Shown: positions 23,015 through 39,523 of the stretch, in pieces | How positions within the stretch are numbered: position 1 is the first letter of the stretch | Layout of the letters: every line of letters starts with the position of its first letter | DNA from: Taxillus chinensis | Lineage: Eukaryota > Streptophyta > Magnoliopsida > Santalales > Loranthaceae | NCBI GenBank assembly: GCA_023512835.1 | Contig: CM042085.1 | Span: forward strand, 2,079,989 to 2,143,988 | Length of the DNA: 64,000 nucleotides | Direction: 5' to 3' | The notes under the pieces: model-generated | What the model was told of the DNA's origin: nothing | The model's database searches: none | The model's input: only the letters and a program-made list of their open reading frames with translations | Program-made: the position numbers and the translations under genes

Positions 23015-24800
23015 AACTGCATGAAAATTGGAAAAAAAAAAACAATCTCAATCCTATTGTATAAAGGGATATGTAAATTTGCACTCTGTCACACGGATCT
23101 GGAAATCATTTGATGGCATTTCATTAGCACAATGCAGTTCTCCTAAGCCATCTTCGATCAATAAATTAAGCCCATCCAGGGCTTCTTACACCCTGCTGAA
23201 TTTCCTCTTGGAATCGGGTACATCAGAAGAGAAGTTGTTTTTATAATAGATGCTGTAATTACAGAAACCGAATTTTCTTTGATTTCTTCAAGAAGTTGTA
23301 CTCTTGACATTATTCTTCATAATGCAACAGCCTTTTGTGCGTCAAATATGTGATTGCCATTCTTTGTGTACTAAATATTTGAGTCAATAATTGTATTCTG
23401 TCACGTGTGATCAAATAATTGGCAGGGGAATGGGTTAGCCTATGCTGACCTTGTTATTGAATAGTAGGTTTAACCAAACCTCAATGATATATCATATTTG
23501 GCCTTACGGGTTTTTATTTTATTTCATGTAATAGTCCGAATCTTATTAGTAAAGTTTAAATGAGCTGAATAATAAATTATTAATGTTCATTAGTACTTAC
23601 TAATAAATTAAATTGAGCATTAAATTATAATATTTATGAATTATAAATATTATCATAATTTTTATGAAGATAATTATAAAATTTTAAAAATAAAAAATTA
23701 CGCTATAAACTTATCTTAATAAAATATAATTAATTAATCGTTACATTATATTATTATTATTTAATATATTTAAATAAGTAGTATAGTGATGATAATATTA
23801 TAATAATGATAATGATAATAAATAAATGAAACAAATATTTTTTATTTAATAATAAAAAATATATTTATATTTAATAAAATAATTTGTTAATTTTCCGAGG
23901 CACACTGTGGATTTGGAGCGAGGCAAACTGTTCGCCTAAGAGTGGAATGGTCGCCAAAGGGAAATCTTAACCTACCATACATCAGCCAGTGTCGGCTGTG
24001 ACGGCTGTCAGGGATCCAGCGAGCATTTTTGGTGGTCTGAGCACGTGTTCAGATTTTCACCCACTCTTTATATTAATTAACATCGGGTTTCTACCTCTTT
24101 TATTTATTTATTTATTAATTATGAAATACGTTCTGCACCACATCTGACAGCGGAACCTGCCATTTTGGCCTTACAAACTACGCAAAAGACTTGATGCCTT
24201 CATGGGTCATGTCCGGGGAAGAGCTTTCCAAGCAGCCTGCTTTAAGAGTTGCTATCAGCCGGCCAATGGGCCTCTGACGAGTCGGTTTGATCTCCCTCTC
24301 AGTAAGAAGTTTCTTGAATAAATGGAAGGCCAAGGCTCCCCAATTTTTGGATATTAACTTTCAATTTATAGGGGTCAAGAATGAAAGGTGAGAAAAAAAC
24401 CATAATTTCAAGCGACAGCCCTTCTGCAGCAGATGTTAAAAGTTGCTTCAGAAAAGCTTTGAGGATGATGTTTCATGGAGAGAAATGTGTTTTTGAATGT
24501 CTTACATATCAATGAGAACTGCATATGAGGGAAGGTTTCCCGTGACTTAAGAAGCTAAGAAGAAGCTGGACGTCCTCAATAAATATGACATCCTAGTAAT
24601 ACAGCCTAGTAATACATCATGCCAACGTAGTTTGAGGTGAAACCAATTACATAATCTAAATAATAATATGTAATAAAAGCAATCCCCAAGAAACGTTTAG
24701 CAACAAAACTATTCACAAAATATGAAACTTGCACCTCAAAATCCTACAAATAAACAGCTCATAGGTGATACCATCAACATCCAACAGCAACCTCATTTGG
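23015..24800. other. FLA 3' UTR and intergenic region
   Basis: No gene is supported. The stretch 23500-23890 is extremely AT-rich; 23890-24560 is more balanced but has no protein-like frame. The last part is likely the 3' UTR of the minus-strand gene that ends at 24808. Confidence 0.5.
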
Positions 24801-24807
24801 CCTTACC

Positions 24808-27005
24808 TCAGTATTCGCAGAAAGCAAGGGCGGCCCTTACATCAGGCGATAGGTTCTGGTCAAAGATTCCTGTTCCTGAAGTCTTTGGTTCCAAGTTAGC
24901 AGGCTTTTCTCCTCCTGTTTTAGTAGCCACGGTTTGCTGAGACTGAATTTTAGATTGAGACTTTCTGAGCGACTTCCTTGCAGAAACACTTTCTTTGTCA
25001 GAATTTGGTCCGATTCCTTTGGTTGAAGCACCCTGATCTTGGCTCAATGAGTTGTGGGTGGCTGAGGGAGAAGTCTTCTGCCTTCCAAGCTTTGGAGAAA
25101 CCGGGCGTGTGGTTGGTATCTATGCTAGCCCAAAAGAGTTCATCAGGATCAGTCAAAAATTGGCATCCTACGAGAGAACAATATGCTAGTGTGGAACTTG
25201 ATAGATGAATTACCTTTTTCAACTCTACCTTCCGAGGAGGTTCTTTATAAAAAATTGGCATGGGAGTTGCTTTAAATGTCAAGCTTTCCCTCAGTTGCTT
25301 AATTTCTGCCTCCTGGCTCTCCTGCATTAACCGCTTAGCCCAACATCAAGATGGGCTCACAAGAGGAGGATAGAAACAGTAGAAAATTCATATGTTATAG
25401 TAAAAGTTCATCCCACACCTTTGATTTTGCCTGCAAGTTATTTTTTTCCACTTCCTTTGCATGGATCTTCTCCTCCATTTTTGAAATGAACTGTTAAAGA
25501 GACACCAGACTCAAGTTATACTTTTTATTCAATAAAAATGTAAGAAAACGGAATGGTAATAGGAAAACCAATAGTGCATCAACCACCTCCTTCCGTTTTT
25601 CAGCACGCTCATCGAGCCTAAAGGAAAACCCAGAGCCATTAACATTCCGATGTTGTCCATGAGAAGTGACACTTCTGAATGTAACAATGACAAAAAAATT
25701 GCACGCATCAGATTTAATGAAAACTAGGAAGATGAAAATGGCATGAAAGAAATCTGACAATTATTATGTGAATGCCTAAACTTAGAGGAGTACAAAGTAA
25801 TGGAATGGGCATCATCATCCTCTTTAATTGTTAAAGCCACTTCTGCAAGCTTTGAGCTTTGATCAACTGAATTGCAGTTACATAAGACTTGGCTATAGGA
25901 TGAATGACTGACATAAATATTATTAGACGCCTCTTTTGAATACTTTCACATCCTATAAAACATCAAACTACAATAGCAAGTGGGTGGCAAAGGTAATAGT
26001 AAACTTACACTGAGGCTTCTGAAATAGCATGTTTATCTGTAGCATTCATAGAACCTGATTTCTGAGACTGATAACAGCAAACATCAGACACCAGAAAACA
26101 ACAAACATCAGACACCAGAACAGAACAAAACACACGAGAATATGGGGAAATATTTGAAACATGAAACCCTACCCGAGGATGTTGAGTGCTAGGCATGGAC
26201 GGGAAAGAAGTTCGCCTAGCAGAAGCCCCACTACCTATTATTGCATTTGCTTCCTTTGAATTTGCTCCAGTAGAGGCTCTCCTGCTGGGCTGGTTTGCCT
26301 CGGGTTTAGACCCACTTGACTTTTGTTTATGGGAACATGGAGCAGTAACCTTCGAGTCAAGTTGGTTCTTGGCCATCTTTTTATTCTTTGAACCAATGGT
26401 ATTTGCAACAACAGGTATCTACAAAGCAAACGGCAAGGCCTTAGTTTTACTTGTTATCCTAAAGCCTATAAAGCCAGATTCCTGACAGAATCAGAGGTCT
26501 AATTGGGACAACTTTCATATAAAAGCAGTTTCAAAAGACAACCACTATTTATGTTAACACTTATCCCATAATGTTGGAAACTGATCCCGGGTGCGGCATA
26601 AATTTTGGATTAAGCTGTAATAATTCATAACCTTGCTAAAGTGATTTTATGAAGGATGTCAGTTAAAATTTACAAAATGATAGGTTACAAACTGATTTAC
26701 ACTACAACATCCGTTTAACAATAGCCGTCCCAAAAGAAGCTTTAAGTTGAATGTAATACCTTGATAATATTTGAGGGTGTGGCCTCTGAAGCACTCATGT
26801 TTGACTCAAACTTCAAATCCTCAGTACGCAAAGCATCTCCAGCTTTTGCGACATTTTCAAAACTAACATTCGAAGCTTCTTTTTCCGCATTAGACTTATG
26901 TTCTTCTGTCTTTGCACCAACCCCAACTTCTGGTCCTTCCATCACCTTATTGTTTCCGACAACACCACTTTTATCCTCCGGAATAACCTCATTTATTGTT
27001 TCCAT
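24808..27005 (-). CDS. WVD2-like (WDL) TPX2-domain microtubule-binding protein
   Basis: Minus strand, ATG at 27005. Exons: 27005-26760, 26418-26173, 26067-26009, about 25856 or 25866-25794, 25674-25587, 25490-25419, 25321-25214, 25119-24808; about 400 residues. The TPX2/KLEEK core runs across exons 5-8: [15 protein letters not shown], then [35 protein letters not shown], the FYKEPP box and [22 protein letters not shown]2/WDL proteins bind and bundle cortical microtubules and shape anisotropic cell growth. The N-terminal half is acidic and Ser-rich, as usual in the WDL4/5-like members, and the C-terminus is Lys/Ser/Gln-rich. A 5' UTR intron is likely because an acceptor (TTTTGCAG) lies 34 bases before the ATG. 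The exon 3-4 junction cannot be joined in frame with the best acceptor (see findings). Confidence 0.88.
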
Positions 27006-27039
27006 CCCGAGTAAGAGTCCCGTTAACAATGTGACAAGT

Positions 27040-27129
27040 CCTGCAAAATGACAGTTCAACTAGAATAACCAAATTAGCTAATAAAGTGAAATGATAATGT
27101 GAACCCCATAATCATTATTATTATTTTCA

Positions 27130-27160
<31 letters not shown>

Positions 27161-27900
27161 GAAGCATTAAAAACCTCTCATTTATTTTAAATCCACTGTA
27201 AGTACTAATCTCTTCAACTCTGTGCATAAATAAATAAAATAAAATAAAAAATGAAAACCGTTCTATATGAAGGTTCCATTAAAGGGTAGCTCTCACCTCT
27301 ACAAAAAGAAGAGAGAGAGAGAGAGAAGAAGGTAGGCCTTGACCTTGATCCCGTTTTCTAGGCAACTTAAAAGAACACAAAAGATTAAAGTAACCCCTAA
27401 AAATTGAACGACTTTTTAAAGCAAACCCAAAAATTTAAAAGCCAAAAAAACAAAAAATTAATCTGAGCAAAACCCAAACAGTAACCGCCGAGACGATCTA
27501 CCTACGACAAAGATCCAACACTAAACCCCATGGATCTACATATCACTCAACAAGCAATATAGAACTACAGTCAATGACATTCGCAAAACGTTATTTTTTT
27601 TTTTTTAACAAAAGTAAGGATAAAAAGGCCGGAAAATGGAAGCATATTCGACAAATGTAGAGAGAGTTTCAGGGAATCAAACCACGCCTCGGACGAAGTT
27701 GTTAGTGAGAAACGTAGACCGAATATTCGAGAAACCCACGAATCAGTCTGGAGGGACGAACTGTAGCGCTGAAGTGAACGAAGATCGATTGCCCCGCGAA
27801 GGGAGATAGGAAGATCGGAGGAGCCGAACAGTTATGGGATGTGGGAAGTCGAAGGAGTGGTGTCGTGAGTGTACGTGGGTGTGTGTAAAGGAGCGAGAGA
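27040..27900 (-). promoter_or_regulatory. 5' UTR intron and leader region of the WVD2-like gene
   Basis: From the acceptor before the coding start up to about 27.9 kb the sequence has a GA-rich tract (27308-27326), then a moderately GC-rich segment (27640-27900) with another GA tract. On the minus strand this reads as CT-rich leader, so transcription probably begins near 27.8-27.9 kb. A plus-strand frame at 27869-28171 overlaps this area but has no family similarity. Confidence 0.4.
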
Positions 27901-28174
27901 GAGGGAGAGAGAGAGTGACAGCGTGGTGAGGAGGGGTTTGGAGAACAACAACAAATGGGAATGGTCCGAAATCCGAATGGAGATGAGACGGGACGGGGCT
28001 TTCAATGCAAAGTGGATAGAAATAGAATTATCGGCATCGTCTTGGCTGATTTATTTTATTTGGAGATATCAACCCACTATATTCCAAATCTTTCACTGTT
28101 GTGTATATATGTATGTATTATTTTATACTAGGTGCCTCATTGGAATGGTTAGTGAAAGGTGTGAGTTGTAACAC

Positions 28175-31100
28175 GGTAGTCAAATATTCCAAATAACTTC
28201 TTTAATATTTCAAAATTTTTAATTATTATTATAACAATTCTGTGCACAGGTAGAAATATAGAACACAACTAAAATGTATAGCTTCCTCACACGTGAAGCA
28301 TGTGCATGAAATTAGTTATTCTTTTTTTGACGCGGATGGGAGAAAATCAAATATAAATTTGCTGAAATTATCTTGACAAATCTAGTATTTATTTACAGAC
28401 AAACAAGAAAACATCAAGAAAACAAATAAAATCATGATATTTGCAATGAATAAAGAATTTGCTAGCCACGAGCTAGACTTGAAGGTTTGAAAAGCTTTGT
28501 TTTGAAAATTTGAAAATTAAAAGAAGAAAGCAAGTAAATGTGTAAGAATCTAAATAACAAAATTTTAAATTAAATTAAATTAAATATAAATTACAAGGCT
28601 TGTAATTTAAAGATTATAAGAAATTAAAATCAAAATTACATATTGGCTCAGGTCAAATTGGTAAACCTGAAAGTGAGTTAGATATCAACATTAATTGAGC
28701 TTGAAGAACTCTATAACTTATGTTAAGTAATGTTTCTTTTCATGTCTTATCTTTTCTCTCCAACTCTAACCTACTCCTAAATGTGTTGGAATTGAGAGGT
28801 TACATAAAAATTTATTTTTAGCTCTTCATGCAGTGTTAGCCTTCTTTAAAAGTAAATATTTCCACTATCCCTTTTAATTTCCCACCACACTTATACTTTT
28901 ATTTTTCCTGACACATGGCTCCATACATCCTTCTTGCCAATTTAATCAAAGTTGCAAGGTTTCATAGAGATATGGTCAATATCTTGGCTGCCAAGGTATA
29001 AGTAGTCCACCAACCATGTGTAGGGACAGGTATGAGCAATGGATAGTGATCTATCACAAGTGATGTGGTAGATGTGGTATGGGCAGTGAACAGATGTCCA
29101 TCATATATGGGGCTTGTGAAATGGGTCGTCTCCCTATCTTGGTCACATAGGAAACATCATCGCATTGCTTTAAAGCTTACTTTGAGATAAAGTTTTACTT
29201 TGAGATGTGGCTTACTTCAAGATCTAAGATTTGTTTTGTGGTCCTTTGAGATATATATGGAAATAGCCATTTCTAAATCACTTTAAGATGTGGAACCTCA
29301 TTTCAATGTTCTTTGGTTATAAACATCGAGGCTCTCGTCTTTGGCTTATGAATTACTTCAAAATGTAGAACTATTTCGAGATGTGATGTAGGTTATTTTA
29401 AGATGTAAAAGTGTTATTAGCTCAACTTAAACCAAAATGCCTAATAGTTAAATAATTTTTATTGTTTTTGCTATTGATTATTTTAATAACATTTTGAATG
29501 TTAACTATCATTTGATTTTTTATCGGTGGTCAAAACATGATTTTAGTCATAACTCATTTGTTTATCATTGAATTTAAACACAATCAATTGCGTCGGTCAT
29601 CATTTTTGACCATCATGTATTTAAGTATGGTTTTATGGCAATTGAGGAGTTTTAGAAACAGTAACATATTATACGTACCTTGACTTTTTATTAACATGCA
29701 AAATATTATTTAAAAAAACATATATAAAAAATTTTCAAAATTTAAAATACGTGTTCAACCCGAACAAAATGAAACTCAATAACATGCATAAACAGTGACG
29801 ATTAAAATACTATTTTTCAATGGATGTTAGTTAGAAAATAATTTTGAAAAGTGTAATGAAAAAATAAGATTAAAACACTAAATGTTTATTTAGAAAGATA
29901 TCGTCGATTAAAAGAAATATTGACATCAAGATACAGAACAAGGTAATTGATTTTTAAAATAAATTTTGAGATGACATGGATTTTTATTAAAATAATGCTA
30001 GGTGTGTGTATCAAATATGTATATTTTGTTCACGTGGAGTGAATATTTTTTATTGGTTTTTTAATAAAAAAATATATGTAACGATCGTGATATTATTGTA
30101 AAATCATAATTATTATAGATAAATATGATTTATTCATAAATTTATAAATAACTGATAATATGTTATCACGTAATCAAAAAGCAACATCAAAAATTTTAAA
30201 AATAGTATACCACAAACTGTTTCTTAGCTACTCTATTTTGGGAACAACTTTTCATGCGTTCTCTTAGGAGATGTTACATTAATGGATCTAGAGAAAAAAC
30301 CCAGGAGGAAAAGGGTATTCTCGTCAATGAAAAGAAAGTAGAAATAGGATATCACAGCAAAAGGTAAAATAGGAAAGGGTATTTTTGTTAAAGAAGGGAA
30401 GCCAACCAGTGAATTAGTGATGGAATGTGGCCTAGCAAACCAGTGATTAAAATCTGAATAAAATAAGTCATATTACGGCAACTGACTTTGATCACCCGTA
30501 AACTCTCAAACCGGCGGCAAAGGGAAGTGGTAGTGTCCGGTGTTGGGTTTTCACGGTCCTTCTCGCTTACGTGGCACGACCACGTCACATGATTGGTCTC
30601 TCACGTCCCTCAAACCTCTGGCAGGTTGTCGCAACAACCATGCGTGAGCTGTCAAAGCGTGGGACGATAACGGCCTGTGACTGTATTGCCGCCACATTCC
30701 CGGGGAGCTGCCGTATGAGGAGGTTATATTTACATTAATTTTGATTTGATCAGGTATATCCGTACATGCTACCAATTGAGCAAATCATATATTGTGTACG
30801 GCGGCCTTTTCCCCTTCTTAGCAGTTCCATTGATGACAACTTCCACATTAGACAATTCATTCAGGCAACAACAATTCGATTTGTTAAAGTCTGTTTTGTG
30901 CTTTCCTTCAATTGGTGCCTCTTAAATTCTTTTAAACTATCATTAAAATTTCATTGAGAATTTACTCCATGCTCGGTAAAACTTAAAAAATGAATTGTAA
31001 AAGGGAGATGAAAATAGGTCAAAATAAAAAAATTTGTGATTAATTAATATAGAAAATAAGTTAAAAATATATATAATTATTACAAATTTTGCCCATGCAT

Positions 31101-31864
31101 TAACACCAACAATAGGCCTATTTGTGTACTATGCATTACTGTATCTTTTTCCATTAATTTCACGTCATTTTAATATCAAAACTGTGTACAAGTGTCAACG
31201 GCTGTTTGTCATACTTCATGTGCATTTTACTGAATAGCCAAGTAACGAAAAAAAAATAATAATTTGACAAATTTTCACCTTCATTATTCATTTTCATATA
31301 ACTTTTAAGTATATAGTAATGATACAACTTCTTACATTAAAATATTCACCGAATATTATGTTTGTGAATAACTACGTTATACTTATCGGAACATTTCTAT
31401 TGGTGAGGAGCAGCTAAGAATTACAGGGTTAAAGAGCCCCAGGCTAAGGAAATCTTATGATGGGTGACTTTCGGGAAATCTATGTCATTGGATAATAATG
31501 TAATCGGGAGAGTCGATGGAAGAGTAAAAATAAAAAAATAATTAACTAAGTGAGAGCCCCATGTGCTTGCTCTGCAAAAGAAAGATTTAATGAAACTGGA
31601 GTAGTGGCAATACAAGTACAGTGTTTTAAAAAAACTCAATTGATGTGGTGTATCTTATGAGAGCCATAGGATTAACGTTCGAACCCTTAGTAGTGTTTGG
31701 TAAATTATTTTCATATCTTATATGTGAATATGAGGGATAAAAGGGTATTGTTTTATGTGTGATAAACTTTATCGTGAGATGATTGATTGGCCGGTATTAT
31801 GGTTTTTTAAATCTTAATGCTATATTTTAACATATAGTTTATAATAAAGTTTTTGTTGTTAGTG

Positions 31865-31906
<42 letters not shown>

Positions 31907-33720
31907 TGTCAACTTTCAATAATAATAAAACTAGATTAAGAACAAAACTCGAGGAACAAATATTCAATAATGTATGTTGGGCTTAATATGACTATTAATA
32001 TATTACCTTATGAATATTGAGCAACAAGGGTATATTTAGTTGGAGTATTTCCTGCTTTTATTTTTAAAATGTAATAGATATTTTAGGATATAAAAAATAA
32101 AGACAATTTAATTTTTTATATTCAAATAATAATTTTATTCTTAAAAATATAATAAATCTAAGTACAAATGTTTTGATTTAATTGCAAGATATTTATATAA
32201 GATAGAGTCATAATATTTTATTTCGGAAAATATATTGTCCATCAAATTTCAAATTAATTATTTTTGGATAATAATGTACAAGTAATTACATATAGTATCA
32301 TATCTTATAAAATGTATAATTTTATCACATCTAATATAACCTATCAAATCAAACAGCATAATTAGCAGTGTTAATAAATTTTATTACCTTGGCTATACGG
32401 CTAAATTAAGGGTGTTTACTTGTTGAATCATTTCCTATTTTTCAATTCATTCGTTTTTCTTTAAAAAGAGAGTAGAAAATTTAAAATTTATGTAATTGAA
32501 TTTGACAAACCCCGCCAATTTATTAGTTTCCGATAGTTTAAAAGCAATCGAAAATTTCAGAAAAAGATTATGACGCAAATCAAATAAAAACATGCTATGA
32601 ATGTTATTTTGTGTCTTGTCAGGGATTTTGTATTTCCTAAGGCTATAATTTAAAATATAAGACTAAATAGAGAAATTGTCAATCTGCCGTTGAAAATCGA
32701 ATAACTGGTTATTTTTTTGGACGGATTTTGTAACATATTAATTCAATTGAAAATCTAATAAACCATTTAGATAAATGAATAATTTGCTCAAACCAACCGA
32801 CGAATACTTTTAGATGAAATATTTTTTCGGAAACGTTATAAAAGAAGAAAATTTTATAAATTGGAGGTGGAATTTTATTGATTGTGGGTTTCAAAGGTTC
32901 AATCCAAATATTTTTGATGATGACATTTTATTTGATTTGATTTGGTGGGATTAGGTATCAAATTTTGTATTTTAGTTTGTGTTGATGTAGTGAATTTAAG
33001 ATAAAAAATTAGCGATAGGTGAAATTAATCTTATTTAATCTAACAACCAATCAAATGAAAATCAAATAAATTAATTAGGATGAGTTGAACAATTTCACCG
33101 ATCTAACCTAAAATCAAAAATACAGATTAGCAAAACAATATAATCGGTTTAAACCCAACCAATATCCCAATAAAATATAAATATATAACAAAACTTTGTT
33201 ATGAATAATTGATAACATGTAGAATTATTTTTTACAATATTATGTTTCCTAAAGTTAGATTAAGAACAATACTCGAATCGGAAAATTTGATGATGTGTTT
33301 ATGATTGGTAATGCTTGTTGTCTTCATCGCAAGTAAATTAAGACATTTTGGAGGAAAATCGTTGCGAAATAAATATAAGTTACTAGATTACAAAAACTTT
33401 GAATTATAACCTTTTAAAATTTGATCCTTTAAAATTAAGAAAATTAAAAACCTGTTTTTTGTCAACTGCAAAAGTGGGTGGATCAACCCTTAAACAGGTA
33501 AATGAAAAAACTTGGTATTAGTACGACAAAAACATGTTCCAGCTAAAAAGCAAAGCATTCATAATAGTAAAACTCTTATTTTCGGTGTCTGCTGTTTTTG
33601 AAAAAAAAAAAATTGAATATATTTTTTTAAATCAAAATATAATATTTAAAAAACAAAATATAATATAAATGTTCAACCTATGTGTTATTATGATATCATG
33701 TGTGGTTTTTTTATTATTGC
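28175..33720. other. 5.5-kb AT-rich intergenic region with repeat remnants
   Basis: No complete gene is supported. It contains a degenerate ACTTTGAGATGTGG motif series (29177-29410), a GC-rich island at about 30480-30730 containing ACGTGGC and CCACGTCAC but no clear frame, a B-box-like GTTCGAACCC at about 31678 next to a GTTTGGTA sequence (possible SINE/MITE remnant), and a (TA)n tract at about 31869-31902. Confidence 0.5.
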
Positions 33721-33722
33721 AG

Positions 33723-33830
33723 TGGTTGGTTGATAGCGTGCCAAGTAAAAGACCATTGGATGTCAAAAAAGCGGATCGGCTTATGACAGACCTGAACTAT
33801 CACTACGTAAAAAAGAACAGAAAGCATTAG
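33723..33830 (+). CDS. Possible orphan terminal exon of an unidentified gene
   Basis: A pyrimidine-rich tract ending in TTATTATTGCAG precedes an open stretch of 35 codons and a TAG. The peptide starts WLVDSVPSKRPLDVKK and ends in a Lys/Arg/His-rich tail, more protein-like than anything in the preceding 5 kb. A WLVDSV phrase occurs at the end of some BRCT domains, but that is too little to assign a family. No upstream exons are evident. It may be a last exon after a long intron, or a captured exon fragment. It would converge on the kinase gene that ends at 34134. Confidence 0.35.
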   Translation, partial: WLVDSVPSKRPLDVKKADRLMTDLNYHYVKKNRKH

Positions 33831-34133
33831 ATCTCTGCCCTTATTTTTTATGTCTTGAAGAAAATTATGTGTTCAACCACCCAAAGCCGCCGCCCATCAT
33901 AATTAGAGAAGGTGCAGTCTAACAGTTAACAACAATTAATCAAATGGTCGAAACAACATAGAACATCTGTCTAGTGTAAAACGGAAAAACAAAAAACAAA
34001 ACAAGCTAATGTATAGATATATATCTATATATACCAGAGACAATGAATGAGTGAGGCTTGAGATTCTGTAAACCGTATACTATCACGAAATTGTAATCTA
34101 AAAGAATCGGTGAAGTTAGAGTGGTCAGAGCCC

Positions 34134-37397
<3,264 letters not shown>

Positions 37398-37720
37398 CTA
37401 TCTCCAACGACCGACGATGATTGATCCACTCCACTGCTGCTCGACACAATCTTTGTTGTCTGTTCGTTACACCCTCAATTCTCCTCCTCCTCCTCCTATA
37501 TCTGTCTACTTATCTTTGCACGCCGCTGCATCCAGTCAACCCCAAAGCCTTCTTGACTCATTTTCGATGCGACCAACAACGACGACGGCGACAGAGAGAG
37601 AACAGAAGAGAAAGAGAGAGACAGACAAAGTCATTCAATATGAAGTAGACAGAGAATTCGTCATGAGTTTCAATGGAGAAGATTGGTTCGCCGATTCAAT
37701 TCAATCTGATTTGGGTCTAT
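37398..37720 (-). promoter_or_regulatory. 5' leader of the CDPK gene
   Basis: On the minus strand this interval is CT- and TC-rich with TTC/GAG repeats, typical of a plant leader. A (CA)n tract lies just beyond at about 37796-37821. The plus-strand frames here are shadows. Confidence 0.4.
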
Positions 37721-37829
37721 AATACATATATAAAAAAAAAAAGAATAGGGTAGTGGTTTGATTTTTCTCTTTATACGCATATTATATTTCACACACCCCC
37801 CCACACACACACACACACACACTCAACGT

Positions 37830-39520
37830 ACGCGGAAGTAGGGAAGGGCAAGAAAAGAAGCAAGAACTCAATCTCATCGTGTGGACGGCAAAGTTAGAAA
37901 ACAGGCCCGGCTTTCCTGTTGGAATGTTTCCAGATTTTCAAAAGCGCGTCGTTTGCCTTTTACATTTATTTTTTTTATTCTTTTTGACTTTTTAAATTGA
38001 CAGGATAGTGATGACTTTGTTTTGTTTGGTAGACAAAAGGTCAAATAATAATAATAATAATAATATTTTTTTTAAAATGCTAGAACATAAATCCGCACTG
38101 ACAATTCAATCATAACTCTCACATCAGCCGGTAAAATTGTCAATATTTACTGGCATGGTTACTTATAGGAAATAATAAATACGATGCACGGATGTCATGG
38201 CAATATAATTGCAATGTTTTTAATAAATACAAGGAAATTACATTATTTTATTTGATCGGAGTATACACGTAAGTTGTTTACTATATATATATATATATAT
38301 ATTAAATCTTTTATATATTTGGCAAGAAATGTCAGAGGTATGATATATATATATATATACTTAACAGTTAACACCACAAGTTTTTTATATATTTTTTAAA
38401 AATTTATTAAAAAAATACTTTCCTAATTACATTTCTTTTCTTATACGTTTTTTATTTTATTAAAATTTTACAAGTGCTAAAAAATTATATAAAAAATTAT
38501 TAAAAAAACTTTTAAAGAATAACCAGTATTTCTCTAAATATTCATTTTCTATCTTTAAATTATATTTTAGAAAAATCGATAGAGAATTATTTTTATTAAT
38601 TTTTTTAAAATTGTAAAATATATATATATGTAGATATATATATATATATATAAGGTAATGTAAATAGGGTGGATCGAAAATTTACTCATGGGTAAAAAAG
38701 TAAAACTGGAGCAGGGCACACGCCGTTCGACTTCAAGTCCACGTGTCTTCAAGTCGTATTAGACAGACGGTGGAGGGGAGAATCGAGGAATCGGCTTAAA
38801 TTTTGGGGAGATCTCAGCCGTTTGTTGGGAGTTTGACCGGTGGCGGTGGGTGGCCACTCGCCAGTGCCAGTGCGGCGGTTATTATTAAATTAAATAGAAA
38901 GAATATGAATATGTGTTATTGGACCGGAAATCACTTTAAGTTAAATTTAAAGTGCTGGATTTTATTAATTTATTAATTTTGACAGAAAATATTTTTCTTG
39001 AAAATTATTCCCTATACCCTTTTCTTCCTGCATTTCAAGCCGACCAACTTCTTTAACGCCCCGGCTATCCCTGTGTTTAGCAGCAGGGTGATCTATAATG
39101 TCCATCTATAATGAGATTGTGAGTTTAAATCTTGCATCCACTATTGGACAATTTCAAAAAGTCTAACTAAATTTATTACACTTTCTACACCCTCCTCTTC
39201 TTTTACATACACATCCTTACAAACACACTCTCTTCTTTTACATACACATCTTACAATTTCCAAATCCACCGGGCAGCATGTAGAAATGACAATTTCATGA
39301 GTTAATGCCCGATACATTAAAATAATTTTATAACTTTTAAAAATAAACTTTTAGAAATCAGATACTCTAAGCATATTCAACACCCCTCATTATAACTGAG
39401 CTTAAGAGGAGAATTCATTTCTAAGTAAAATACCGTTGAAAAGCCCTTGTAAAACAGAGCAGAACGTGAACTTGAAAGTTCACAACATACAGCAATTATT
39501 TAAATTTCAGAATGGTCTTG
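37830..39520. other. Intergenic region with (TA)n tracts
   Basis: No gene is supported. (TA)n tracts occur at 38284-38301, 38344-38360 and 38636-38652. A GC-rich piece at 38700-38880 has two CTTCAAGTC copies either side of CCACGTGT, a possible G-box regulatory element, but no frame. A GTGAGTTTAAATCTTGCATCC phrase near 39120 is weakly B-box-like. Confidence 0.5.
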
Positions 39521-39523
39521 GTT

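Noticed and set aside
27869..28171. 100-residue plus-strand frame
   Set aside because: It begins in a GA repeat and overlaps the probable leader of the minus-strand WVD2-like gene; no domain is visible.
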